Shown piece by piece: positions 23,217 through 34,200 of a stretch of DNA of 64,000 nt. Both the position numbers and the translations under genes were made by a program. This stretch comes from Paratinospora sagittata. Taxonomy: Eukaryota; Streptophyta; Magnoliopsida; Ranunculales; Menispermaceae. Every line of letters starts with the position of its first letter. Positions within the stretch are counted from its first letter, which is position 1. The stretch is taken from assembly GCA_035771175.1 (NCBI GenBank), contig CM069608.1, positions 13,668,019 through 13,732,018 on the forward strand. The letters run 5' to 3'. The notes under the pieces were generated by a model that was not told the DNA's origin, did not search any database, and saw only the letters and a list, made by a program, of their open reading frames with translations.

Positions 23217-23228
23217 TGATATTAGAGT
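23217..23228 (+). other. Degenerate primer-binding site (tRNA-iMet type)
   Basis: TGATATTAGAGT, 9 of 12 identical to TGGTATCAGAGC, three bases after the LTR end and upstream of gag. Position and match identify it. Confidence 0.65.
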
Positions 23229-23299
23229 AGGTTAATCATCAAGGAAATCTAACAATTTCTTTGAAGAAATGGCAGGAATTTCCATCTGCACAAGTACTT

Positions 23300-24475
23300 T
23301 TGATGTAGGGCAATCCATGAGTAGACCACCCTTGTTTAGAAAAGATTGTTTTAGTCATTGAATGAAACTTATGATAGTCTTTCTCCAAACCCAAAACGTT
23401 GACCTATGGGAGATAATTGTAAATGGTTACACAACTCCCAATAAACCTATAGATTCATGGATATGCCATGAAAAACACAACTATAGTCTAAATTATTAGG
23501 CAATATATACTTTGTTCTGTTGTTTACCAAATGAGGAACTAGAAAGAGTGAGTCATTTTGAGACAGCAAAATTTTTTTTGGAAAAGCCCAAAATGATCCA
23601 TAGAAGACCATTAAGAAAAATGAATGAAAAGCTCAAGGAGTTTGAGAAATTATTTGATAACTTTGAAATCCTTGAGAATGAATCCCTTGATTTAGCTCTT
23701 GAAAGATATAAATAAATTCTTAATGGAATGAAGAGTTTTGACCAACAAATACCTACTGATGTAGCAATAGTGTGTTTTGCTAATAAACTTCCAAAATCAT
23801 GGAATCAAAAGTTGCTCACCATCAGTGAAAACTTCAGTCCATGGAATTACACTCTAAAGGAGTTCTGCAATCTATTAAAGTCCATGAAAGAGAGAAATGA
23901 AACTAGAAATAGAGCTAAAGAGCTAGAGATTTCCCTTGGAAACATTAGCTTTCTAGATAGAGAGTCTATAGAGAAAGTAACTAGTACATTTGTAGGTTTA
24001 GCCAATGAGGTAGAAAATTTTGGAATAATTTCTCCACACTCCACCTTGGTTAAAATATTTCTAGAAAGTTTTCCTGAAAAATGGAAATATAAAGTTAAGT
24101 TTTTAAAAGAATTTTCAAACCCCTTTGAAAGCAATTTTAACAAAATTAATTATGTGCTAAGTGGTCTAGAAACATCCTCTAAGAGAGAAGACATGTATGC
24201 AAATCTACCAAGTAGAAATGGCAGTGAGCTTGGTGAATAAGAACTTGCAACTTGGGTGAATGAAAGAAATGAAGAAAGTTAATTTTAAAGTGCTCCAAGA
24301 ATTGTAATCCCAAGTGAGGAAAATGAAGCTCCAAGAAGATCAACAACTTCAAAATGGAGAATCAGACTTGGAAAAATGATTTGCTGTGGGAACAACTTCA
24401 CCAAGAAAAATGGAGTTGCTCACAACGAAAGTTTTGAAGTGCCTTAAGGTATTATTTATGAAATCAAGCAAAGGT
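23300..24475 (+). pseudogene. SIRE-like copia gag, plus strand
   Basis: Open segments at 23512-23715 and 23728-24240 are separated by one stop. Visible: an N-terminal VNGYTTPNKPIDSW block (about 23420), CCLPNEELERVSHFETAKFF, then FDNFEILENESLDLALERYK and LLTISENFSPWNYTLKEFCN. The sequence goes on as PHSTLVKIFLESFPEKWKYK. It closely resembles the gag at 40370-41220 (VVNGYTMPNKSIELW, LNPWEMTLKELCDLLKSMEG), so the two belong to one subfamily. The family's particle protein is cut off at 24480 by insertion of the gypsy LTR, leaving no pol. Confidence 0.85.
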
Positions 24476-24480
24476 ATATC

Positions 24481-26604
24481 TGTAACACCCTGTACGTCGA
24501 GTCAAACATAATCGTTGACTTATACGTATTGTGAGACATATACGTATGTATATTGGCCTTAGAATAATGAAAATACAAGTATGGTAGAGTTGTTGTTGCA
24601 CTAGGATGTTAGTAGTATCATAAAAAGTCTCATACTTGGTAAAAATTTCAATTTGGAATGAAAGGAGGGCGCTCCTTTGGGAAAATCATGCTCCTGTGGT
24701 GGATTCCAAAGAGCTGGAATTTCTGATTTTCATGAGAAGCGCACTCCTGTGGTGGATTCCAAAGAGCTGAAATTTCTAATTTTCACGAGAAGCGCGCTCC
24801 TGGGATAGAAGCGCGTCAAAACCCAAGACATGAGTTTTCAAAAATTTTCAGAAAAGCGCGCACTTAAGGGGGAGAAGCTCTTTCCTCACGGGTTTGGGTG
24901 AAAAATTTTGTTTCTGGGCAAAGGAGAAGCGTGCTCTTTCCCTTGAGAAGTGTGCTCCTCGCTGTCTAACAATTTTTTTAAATGGACGTTGAGGTGGTCC
25001 AATGTTTTAAAACCCATTTGTTGCCATTTTTCAGCTCATTTAAACTAGAAAGGGCTGGAAAGAAAGAGAAGAACGAAAGAGGACAAGGAAAATGGGATTT
25101 TGAAGATCAAATCCAAGGTAATCACTTGATCTTTTGAGCTAAAATTTCCAGTTTTGAACTCTTTTTGTTGAATTGTTCAACATTCTGGATTTTTGTAGGA
25201 TTTTGACGGTTAGATTTGGTGATTGAGAAAGAGGGTTTGATGTTGAAAGATTAAGGAATTGAGGTGTAATTGAATGGTAAGTGTTTCATTAGTGTTTAGC
25301 AATTGATATGGGTTTAAAATTCTGTAAAATTGAAGTATTTTAATAGTGGAAGTTTCCACCCCAACTGTTGAAGTAGTTGAGGGTTTGGGCTCCATTAATG
25401 GTGTTTTCTAATAGATTTAGATGTGTTTTGCTAGACGATTATGATTGAGAATTGTTTGAATGGAAAATTTGCAGAGATTGGAATCTGAATTTGGCTAATT
25501 GGTAATTGGTGTGAGGGTCACAAGTGAGCAACTTGTGCTGGAATCATAGAGTTTCAAATTAAGTTAGGAGTATTGTATAATCACTGTGAGTATTTTTCCA
25601 CTTCTTGGTTATGTTGTATGGCATTGTAGCTATGAAGTGTTTTTTAATGATAAGCATGTTATGAATGATATAGTATAAGATTTCATTGTTTGAATTCATG
25701 AAAAATATTTCAAAAATGAAGCATGTCTAACTTTTAGGAACATGTTAGAACATGAGTCATTCCAGGAATTAGTCCCGCATGAGTAATACCTTGAGTATGT
25801 CATGGGCTTAGTGGTTGTCTTGGAATTGATAACAATGAAATTGAGTATAAGAAGACAGTTAGGCTATCCTTGTTTGGGCCGAACGAAGGGTGAGTCCCGC
25901 TCTATGCATAGAAGGTGGGAGATGGATGAGACTTTTAATGGGAAAGTATATATGTTTTGAAAAATATTGTAGAAAGCTTCAAGCTATTTGTGTGCATATA
26001 TGTATTGTTACTTTTGCACTTGATTCTTTAAATGTGTTTGACTCTGACTTTATCAACGTGTTTATTAAATGCATATGAATGCCATAAAATGGAAAATAAT
26101 CACTGAGCTTGTTGTAGCTCACCCAATTTCCTCCAATATTTCAGGCAAAGATCACGAGGGCAAAAGAAAGGCAAGAGAAGAGTAGAGGCTCTTTGATCTC
26201 TTCTTTTTGTTATGTATGTGTGGAGAAAGGAATTCGAAATCTATTTACTTTTGTTATGTATAATTGTCATGCTATGTAAATATTATCACATAAATAAGTA
26301 TAGTGAGGTTATGATTATGGCTTGTGGATGGATAATGGGTTGATGATGTAAATGGTTTGATAATGAATACATGAATGTAGATGAGTATAGATGTGGATGA
26401 ATATATGTGATTTGAATTTGTAGTTTATCAGGAGAATTGTGAGATGTCCATTTTATGGGGACATGCTGAAGAAATTTTTTTTTTTTGAAATTTGTGTATT
26501 TTCGATGAGGGTGTTAATGTATTGTACATTGTATACAAGGTATGTATAGTGTATAGTACACTGTGTCGGTCATGACGTCACCCTATGTAAGGGGCGCCGT
26601 GACA
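24481..26604 (+). repeat. Ty3/gypsy 5' LTR (2,124 bp)
   Basis: Begins TGTAACACCCTGTACGTCG and ends GGGGCGCCGTGACA, followed by a PBS. The U3 part has an array of GAGGGCGCTCCT, GAGAAGCGCACTCCTGTGG and AGAAGCGCGCTCCTGGG (24663-24960), with two near-identical about 63-bp tandem units at 24697-24815. R/U5 has the usual CACTGAGCTTGTTGTAGCTCACCC…TTTCAGGC (26101-26146). The last about 95 bp carry the palindromic GTGTATAGTACAC core seen again in the mini solo LTR at 36080-36183. Confidence 0.9.
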
Positions 26605-26608
26605 GTAT

Positions 26609-26620
26609 TGGTATCAGAGA
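26609..26620 (+). other. Gypsy primer-binding site
   Basis: TGGTATCAGAGA, 11 of 12 identical to the complement of initiator tRNA-Met, four bases downstream of the LTR end. Confidence 0.9.
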
Positions 26621-26757
26621 GAGGTTTGGTTTAAAAACATAAAACATTAAAAGCCTTATTATATTATGATTGTTTGTATCGATATATGTATGGGTAGTCA
26701 AATTATTTTTGGAATAAATGATTTTACTGTTTGACAGATAATCTCCTCTCTCTGTGA

Positions 26758-27950
26758 ATGACAGAGTTAAATAGTTGCGTTAAATCAGTCATAGATCCTC
26801 AGGAAGAGAGGATTAAGAAGATGGAAGAAACAGTTGCTGCTCAACAACAATAAAATGCTCAATTATTGGAGGCCTTGGCTAAGATGAAAGAAGCCATGCA
26901 AAAGTCTACAGCACTTGCGGTACCTGCTGTTGGTGCCAGTAGTGTTGGTACATCCACTGAGCGAACAATAGCTATCCAGGATACTCAGCAAGTACAGGAA
27001 GATATAAAAGAGGTTCGGATGTATGAAGAAGTAATGCGAGCTTTTAAGAGGCGTAAGCCGCCTAGTTTTGATGGTAATCTGACATTAGAGGTAGTTGAGG
27101 ATTGGCTTTTGTGTATTGAAGTCATTTTTGAAGATATGTATTTACTTGATAAAGATAAGATTAGACTTTCTTGATTTAGATTTTTGAGTAAGGTTGAATG
27201 ACGGTGGCAGACTACAGGTAGAGCTCAAGGACCCATTAATACTTGGGATAAGTTTAAGGAAGTGTTATATAAGACATATTATCCCCCGTCTAAAGTTGAT
27301 AAAAGGCATTAGCAGTTTATAGAGCTAAGGCAGGGGGAAATGTCGATGAGAGAGTATGAACATGAATTCAATCAATTGGCATCATTTGCCTCGAAGATGG
27401 TACAGATTGATACTATGAGAATGAAGAGGATTCGAGATTGCTTTAGAAAACCAATAAATAAGGGTTTGGCCCTTGTAGGTGTACAAATGTATGATCAGGC
27501 AGTCAAATAGGCACCTGATTATGAGACAGTTGATGTGACTGATAGGCCTCAACAATTGACGTCGCGGGCTTAGACGGTTTGGATAGTGTTAGAACAGCAA
27601 ATGCCATATCAGGGTAAGAAAAAGGGCAGATGGGGCAAGAAATGGTGGGGAGAACAAAAGAAGGAAATGGTAGTTGAGACCTCGGTTGGGGCAGAGACTC
27701 CTATTGTTCCGCTAGCTCTAGTACCAACAGTACCAATACCATTATCGGCGGGTAGAGGTACACAACCTTCGATGTGGCCACCTACACAAGAATCGTCTGT
27801 GAGAGCTTTGTGGCCATACAGAGGAGCAGGTAGTGAGAGTAGTTGACTTCTTATGCCTAGTATTGAGTCTCAGGCAACTTCCTCTGCACCTCACCGCATA
27901 TTACATGTTTTAGATGTGGAAATAAGGGACACAAGGCATTTTAATGTCTT
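26758..27950 (+). pseudogene. Ty3/gypsy gag
   Basis: ATG at 26758 opens MTELNSCV…EERIKKMEETVAAQQQ, then a stop; the frame continues from 26866. Visible: an N-terminal coiled coil, the Retrotrans_gag domain starting FKRRKPPSFDGNLTLEVVEDW (about 27040) and later TYYPPSKVDKRH*QFIELRQGEMSMREYEHEF (27260-27370). A basic KGRWGKKW linker and a zinc knuckle CFRCGNKGHKAF*C at 27906-27947 follow. All four knuckle ligands remain but a stop sits between H and the last C. At least seven stops make it non-functional. It forms the capsid/nucleocapsid in family members. Confidence 0.88.
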
Positions 27951-28049
27951 TTTCAGCCAGGCCCAAGGACTCCAGCGGGTTCATCTGCCATTGCTACTAT
28001 CCCTACACCTACCATAAAGCAAGCTAGGGCTGTCATAGAACCAGATCCA

Positions 28050-28333
28050 AAGGGAATAAAAACTTGGTGGAAGGTATGATTTGCATTTGTGATACCACGA
28101 TGTATGTATTGATTGATGTCGAATCCACCTTATCATTTATTGTTGGATATATGGTAAATAGATTGCATTTATCTCCTGTTAAGACTAGTACACCCCTAAT
28201 TTTGAGTAGTGTAGCTGGGAGATAGAATCTACCCAAATATGATTTGTGAAAATTGTGTGGTGAAGTATGAATATCATGAAATGATGTAATCCTTAGGGTA
28301 TTAGAATTCCTGGAGTTTTATGCTATTTTAGGT
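28050..28333 (+). pseudogene. Ty3/gypsy aspartic protease remnant
   Basis: VEGMICICDTTMYVLIDVES then TLSFI: the catalytic Asp codon is at 28115-28117, but the usual D-T/S-G triad has become D-V-E, which should abolish activity. It lies between gag and RT as in the family. Stops follow downstream. Confidence 0.75.
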
Positions 28334-29480
28334 ATGAATTGGTTGGCTGCCTATCATGCCTATGTTGACTGCTTTCCTAAATGGGTAGTCTTTCAGATAC
28401 CAGGACAACCCACATTCATTTATAGGGGTATGACATCTTCAAAGCCTCCCCCTCGAGGTAGGATGGATATTGATGAAGAAATGGGAATGTTGGCTAGTAT
28501 TAAGCCAGTGAAAGAGAAGAATACAAACATTCAGATATCAGATATTCCTGTAGAGTGCGAGTACTTGAATATCTTTCCAAATGATTTACCAGGGTTACCA
28601 CTTACAAGGGAGATCGATTTTATTATTGAACTGATATATGGTAAGAAACCTATTTCTATTTCACCCTATAAAATTGCACCAAAAGAGTTACAGGAATTCA
28701 AAGTACAATTAGATGAATTGATGACTAAAAAGTTTATTACCCCAAATATGTCACCCTGGGGAGCACCTATATTGTTTATAAAGAAGAAGGACGAAAGTCT
28801 GAGATTATGTATAGACTATCATCAGTTAAATAAGGTGACAGTCAAAAACAAGTATCCTTTACCATGTATAGACGACTTGTTTGATCAGTTGAATGGTGCT
28901 AAATTCTTTTCTAAGATCGATTGGCGATATAGATACCATCAACTGAGAATTCGATAAGAGGATATACCAAAGACTGCATTCAGAACAAGATATGGTCACT
29001 ATGAATTCCTAGTGATGACCTTAGAACTGACTACTGCACCAGCCATGTTTATGGACTTGATGCAAAGAGTATTTAAACAATATTTGGACTAGTTTATCAT
29101 TGTTTTCATAGATGATATTCTCATTTATTCCAAGACTTAGGAAGAGCATGAGCAACACCTCTGGATTACATTATAGACACTGAAAGAGCATTGGTTGTAT
29201 AATAAATTCAGTAAATATGAGTTTTGGATAAATGAGGTGAAAATTTTAGGTCATGTGGTTAGTGCAAAAAGTATTTCTATCTACTGAGGTCAAGGCAATT
29301 ATAAATTGGCCAAGACCAACCACAGTAACAGAGATTCGCAGTTTTCTGGGTCTGGCTAGTTACTACTGCAAATTTGTGGAAGGTTTTTCCCGATTGGCCA
29401 CTCTACTTACGAGACTGACTCAGAAGAATGTAAAATTTGTGTGGACTCAAGCTGTGAGCATGTTTTTACATAACTGAAGA
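28334..29480 (+). pseudogene. Ty3/gypsy reverse transcriptase
   Basis: 28334-28957 encodes the N-terminal RT with [39 protein letters not shown] and the palm block [17 protein letters not shown], then a stop. Homology continues ([16 protein letters not shown]) to the catalytic FIDDILIYSK at 29105-29134, both aspartates present. It then runs through the thumb (LGHVVSAK) into the connection PRPTTVTEIRSFLGLASYY at about 29305. RT copies element RNA to DNA. Four or more stops are present. Chromovirus (Tekay/Del-like) affinity is inferred from the motifs and from the C-terminal tail at 45219. Confidence 0.93.
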
Positions 29481-29505
29481 AAAATTTGACTACTGTTCCA
29501 ATTTA

Positions 29506-29880
29506 GTGCTTCTAGAACCTGGAAAGGAATTGGTGATTTATACTAATGCATCACACTCAAACTTGGGTTGTGTATTGATGCAGGAAGGTAGAGTGATTGC
29601 TTATGCATCTAGACAGTTGAAGGTGAATGAGAAAAACTACCCTGTACATGATTTGGAGTTAACAGCAATAGTTTTTGCGTTGAAGTTGTGGAGGCATTAC
29701 CTCTATGGGGAAATATTCACATTATATTCAAATCATAAAAGTCTGAAATAATTACTTGATCAAAAAGAACTAAATATGAGACAACGTAGATGGTTGGAAT
29801 TTCTAAAGGATTATGACTTCATATTGGAGTATCATCCAGGAAAAGCTAACATTGTACGTGATGCACTGAGCAGAAAATGG
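29506..29880 (+). pseudogene. Ty3/gypsy RNase H
   Basis: [20 protein letters not shown] starts the domain: the first catalytic D of the usual Y(T/S)DAS has become N. Then [20 protein letters not shown] keeps the E/D pair, and LYSNHKSLK has another D-to-N change. The C-terminal RRWLEFLKDYDFILEYHPGK and ALSRK complete it. It would remove RNA from the RNA-DNA hybrid; two of the acidic active-site residues are lost. Confidence 0.9.
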
Positions 29881-30126
29881 GTTGAGATTGGTGTGGTAGC
29901 TTGTCAGATGGCCCATGAGTGGCGACTTTTGGATAAAGTGACTATGATAAGTGTCCTCTCTATGGCTCCACACGTGGATATTTGTGCTCAGATGCATATA
30001 CAGTTGACAGACTCTCACATTCAGAAGATTAACGATATGCAGCAGCATAATCCTGATCTTAATATGTATGACTCTTGGGCTAATAGAGCAGACAAAGTAG
30101 ATTGACAGAAAAGTCCATATGGTTTT

Positions 30127-31293
30127 TTGCATTATCATGGGAGATTATGCGTACTCGTAGATAGAGAATTAAGGGCAGAGTTACTTCAGAAAGCACATAG
30201 ATCTCAGTATACCATTCATCCAGGGTCTACTAAAATGTATCATGATATGAAGAGGACGGTATTGTGGCATGGGATGAAGAAAGATATAACAAAATATGTG
30301 CAAAAATGTGAAGTGTGTCAGTAAGTAAAAGCTGAGCACCAGAGGCTAGGAGGTCAAATGCAACCATTGTCTATTCCAGAATGGAAATGAGAGCATATTA
30401 TTATGGATTTTATCATGGGATTGCCTAGATCTCAGGGTAGATATGACTCCATTTGGGTGATAGTTGATAGATTGACTAAGTCTACGCATTTTCTTCTGAT
30501 GAGCACCAGAGACTCGATTGAAAAACTGAGTAGATTATATGTTCGGGAGATTGTGAGATTACATGGGTACCTATTTTTATTGTGTCAGATAGAGATTCGC
30601 ATTTTACGTCGAGAATGTGGCAAGCTATGCAAACCCGATTTGGTACTCATCTCCGTCTCAGTACAACATTTCATCCTCGGACTGATGGCCAAACTGAGAG
30701 GGTGATACAAATGCTGGAAGATATGCTCAGATCATGTGTATTAGAGTTTAGTGTGACTTAGAGTGAATGTTTGTCATTGTGTGAATTTGCTTATAACAAC
30801 AGTTATCAGACTAGTATTGGTATGGCACCGTATGAGGCCTTGTATAGTAGACCATGTAGATCTCCGACATGCTGGTATGAAATGGGAGAATCACAGTTAT
30901 TGGGGCCGAAAGTTGTTGTTGATCATACAAAACAGATTAAGAAAATTAGGTAGAATTTGAAAATCGCCCAAGATCGATAAAAGAGTTATTTTGATAACCG
31001 ACACAGACCTTTACAGTTTGCAGTGGGTGACCTAGTTTGCTCAAGGTCTCACCACAGAAAGGTCAAATGCGATTTGGGGTGAAAGGAAAATTATTTCCTC
31101 ATTTTATTGGACCGTTTTAGGTCTTGGAAAGGATTGGTTAGCTAACGTACAAACTTATTCTACCTCCTAAGTTGGTCGGTGTCCATAATGTATTACATGT
31201 TTCTATGTTGAGAAAATATCATACAGACCCGACCAAGTATCTAGACCCGACATGTATTTTAGATGTAACACAGTTACAAGTTGGGGAAGAAGT
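30127..31293 (+). pseudogene. Ty3/gypsy integrase, interrupted
   Basis: 30127-30324 is the H2C2 zinc domain (HRSQYTIHPGSTKMYHDMKR…CEVCQ, both H and both C present). 30403 onward is the catalytic core (MDFIMGLPRSQGRYDSIWVI, with the first catalytic Asp). Then come frameshifted NSYQTSIGMAPYEALYSRPC (30792-30850) and the GPY/F-like region. The tail VSMLRKYHTDPTKYLDPTCI, then LDVTQLQVGEE, breaks off at 31293 and resumes at 45219. Integrase joins element DNA to the host. It carries numerous stops and shifts. Confidence 0.92.
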
Positions 31294-34200
31294 TGTTGGC
31301 CCTAGTATGTCCAAGAGGGGGGTGAATTGGACACTTAGATAATTAAAAATTAATCCAATAGCAAATAACAAAGTGCAAAAAAAATAAATCAATTGACACA
31401 ATCAATTTATAACGGTTTGGCTACTTGCCTACCTCCACTACCTAACCTCCTCGTTAGGATTTTAAACCTTTTCACTTAGGGATTCTCTTATGGGTGAAAA
31501 CCAAACCGTTGTACTTTTTCTCAACGTCCGCGTGTGAACCACCGTTACAATACTCAACTTTTAAGTTTGAGACCGACCTATACCTCTCGACTTACAAGCT
31601 AGAGAACTACCTATCTCAACTTCCGAGTGTGAGACTAATCTAAAATCTTCTCAACTTACACATTTGAGAACGACCACTTTGTTGAAAAAACAATGAATAG
31701 ATTCAGCAGTTTATATAACCACTGATACAACTTGATACAATATACAAGATATGAAATGAAGTACAACTTTATCCTAAAAACTATATCTCAAATTTCTCCT
31801 TTAAAAAGAATAATATGAGATTAAAACTGTGCTGAAAATTTGAGTCAAACAGTTCAATAAACTTCAAATAGATTTTCAATGAAAGATATAAGATAAGCTA
31901 AATCTGAAAATCCTTAAAACATGTTTCAGAGACAACACTTTGAAAAACAGTTTAACTTGAAGACGATATGAAAATTCGACTAACTTTTAAAAGTAATTGC
32001 TTAAGAATATTTCAGTGTGTGTTTGGATTCTAAGTGTTGGTATATATAGACTTAGTAGGGTAAAGTTGTTGAAAATTTGAATTTTGAATTTCAAAAAGAA
32101 CGTTTACACTCAACAACTAGAATCTTTCACGAAGATGGGAAAAACCATTTTTATGAACATTATGATTCTTTTCAGGTTGCATGCAAAAGGAAAGTCTCAA
32201 AGGACGTGATTCATGCATTAAACGAAATATCTAACAAGCCTGAAAAGAGTTATGTGCATAAAAAAGTTCTGAAAAGATAAATTGGAAAAGTGCACAGACA
32301 CAACTTTATGACAGTGTTGGGTTAGCTTCCTGATTTGACAATCAGCGTCCTGACACGTAAAGCCAACTTTATCGTTTGGTTCCTTGAGGGAACTTATAGT
32401 CCATAAGCGTCCTGCTGAACAGCGAAGTGAGGGTGTTACTTGAACGTAAATGTCCTAACTTATTTATCATTCAAAATCAACTAAAGCTGTGAGCGCACTA
32501 TTTGAAGATAAGCGTCCTAACTTGTTTTAAATGGTTTAAAATCACAAGGGCACTACTGAAGGCATAAGCGTCCTAATATTTAAAGCCTGAAAACATAAAG
32601 GCACTATTAAAGGTGTAAGTGTCCTGATGTTTAAACATTTAAAAATACTAAAAACATAAGAACACTACTGGACAGTCCTGATGTTTAAACACGATCAGTG
32701 AGCTGATGTTTAATTAGCGTCCTGATAAGTTCTTTGGTTGATTCAATGAGGGCGTTATTTTGCAAAGTAAGCGTCTTGATAGATATAATTTTTTCAACCT
32801 TGAAAATTATCAGCGTCCTAATATATCATTAGCGTCCTCACTTACCAAGTTCAGGAGGGCACTGTTGAAACATTAGCATCCTGATAAACATATCAGCGTC
32901 CTGATAAACATATTAGCATCCGGATTGAATACTTAAAGGCTGATTTTTAAATTAATTTTAACTTTCAAAACTCAGTTAAATCAGCTAGAAATTCGATCAA
33001 ACTAAATAATGAAACGATTAAAAGATTAAATCATTTGAGAAAACCTTTCAAACACATTGATCAAAACATGCAAATATGTTAATCTTGCCAAGAATCATTT
33101 GATCGAAAGTTTTACATTCTAAGTATCGGTCCACCCAAGAAGGGGGTGAATTGGATGAGATGGTCAATTTTCTCTTCCAATAACTTAGTTACATACATGA
33201 GTGTACTGGAATTGGACGCATACGTAAAACTCACACTAAAATGCAAAAATGAGACGCACAAGATTTATAGTAGTTCGGCCAAGCCTATCACTACCTAATC
33301 TCCCGATTAGGATTCTCTCAATTCACTAACTGATTCTCTTACGGGTGAGAACCAAACCGTTACAACTGTCCTTTTATTGGTTAAAGGCAAAACCTATCCT
33401 TTCACGAGCTAAGGATGAATCAAATTTCTTTTTCTGGGATGAGGAAAAACCCATGTTCCTTTTACGGGATAAGGAAGAACCGTGATCCTTTTACGGGATG
33501 AGGAACAAACGTTTCTCTTTTACAGGTTAAGAGATAACCTATCTTTTTATAGGTTAAGGACACACATATCCTTTTGCTGGATGAGAATGAACCAGTTTCC
33601 TACTTATAGGTGAGGATGAGCCTTTTTCTCTTTTACAGGTTCAGAGATAACCTTAACATTATTTCAATCTTGAAATCATTAAGTGAACTACATTCACTTG
33701 TCCTAGTTGTTTCAATCTAGAAACACACCAGCATTACAACACAATAATATTGGTTCTAACTGAATAGAACACTTTACAATTAAGCTCAGTACATAGCATT
33801 ACAAAGATATAAAATATGAATATGTAATGCTAAGACGAAATACACTTACAGTCCTTTACCTTTCAATGTTCGGTATTGCTCAAGTGCAGTTTCGAAAAGC
33901 ATGAATGACGTGACATGAAAATCAGAATAATATGATACCAAATAAACATTGATTTGAAAATTGAAGAACCAGTGTAAATCATAAACACAAAAGGTTTTTA
34001 AAATAGATATAAAATATAAGTATGAAAACTTCTGGTTCGGTGATCAGTAGTTAACACAACTACTGATATAGTTCAATACAATACTTAAGATATGAAATCA
34101 AGTACAACTGTATTTCTCATGAACTATATCTCAAATTCTATCTTCAGCAAGAATGATACCAAGTATAAATCAATGCTGAGAATTTGAGTAGATACTAGAT

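Noticed and set aside
26609..26620. tRNA gene at TGGTATCAGAG sites
   Set aside because: These are 12-base primer-binding sites next to LTR ends; no cloverleaf-length sequence follows here or at 41401 or 61946.
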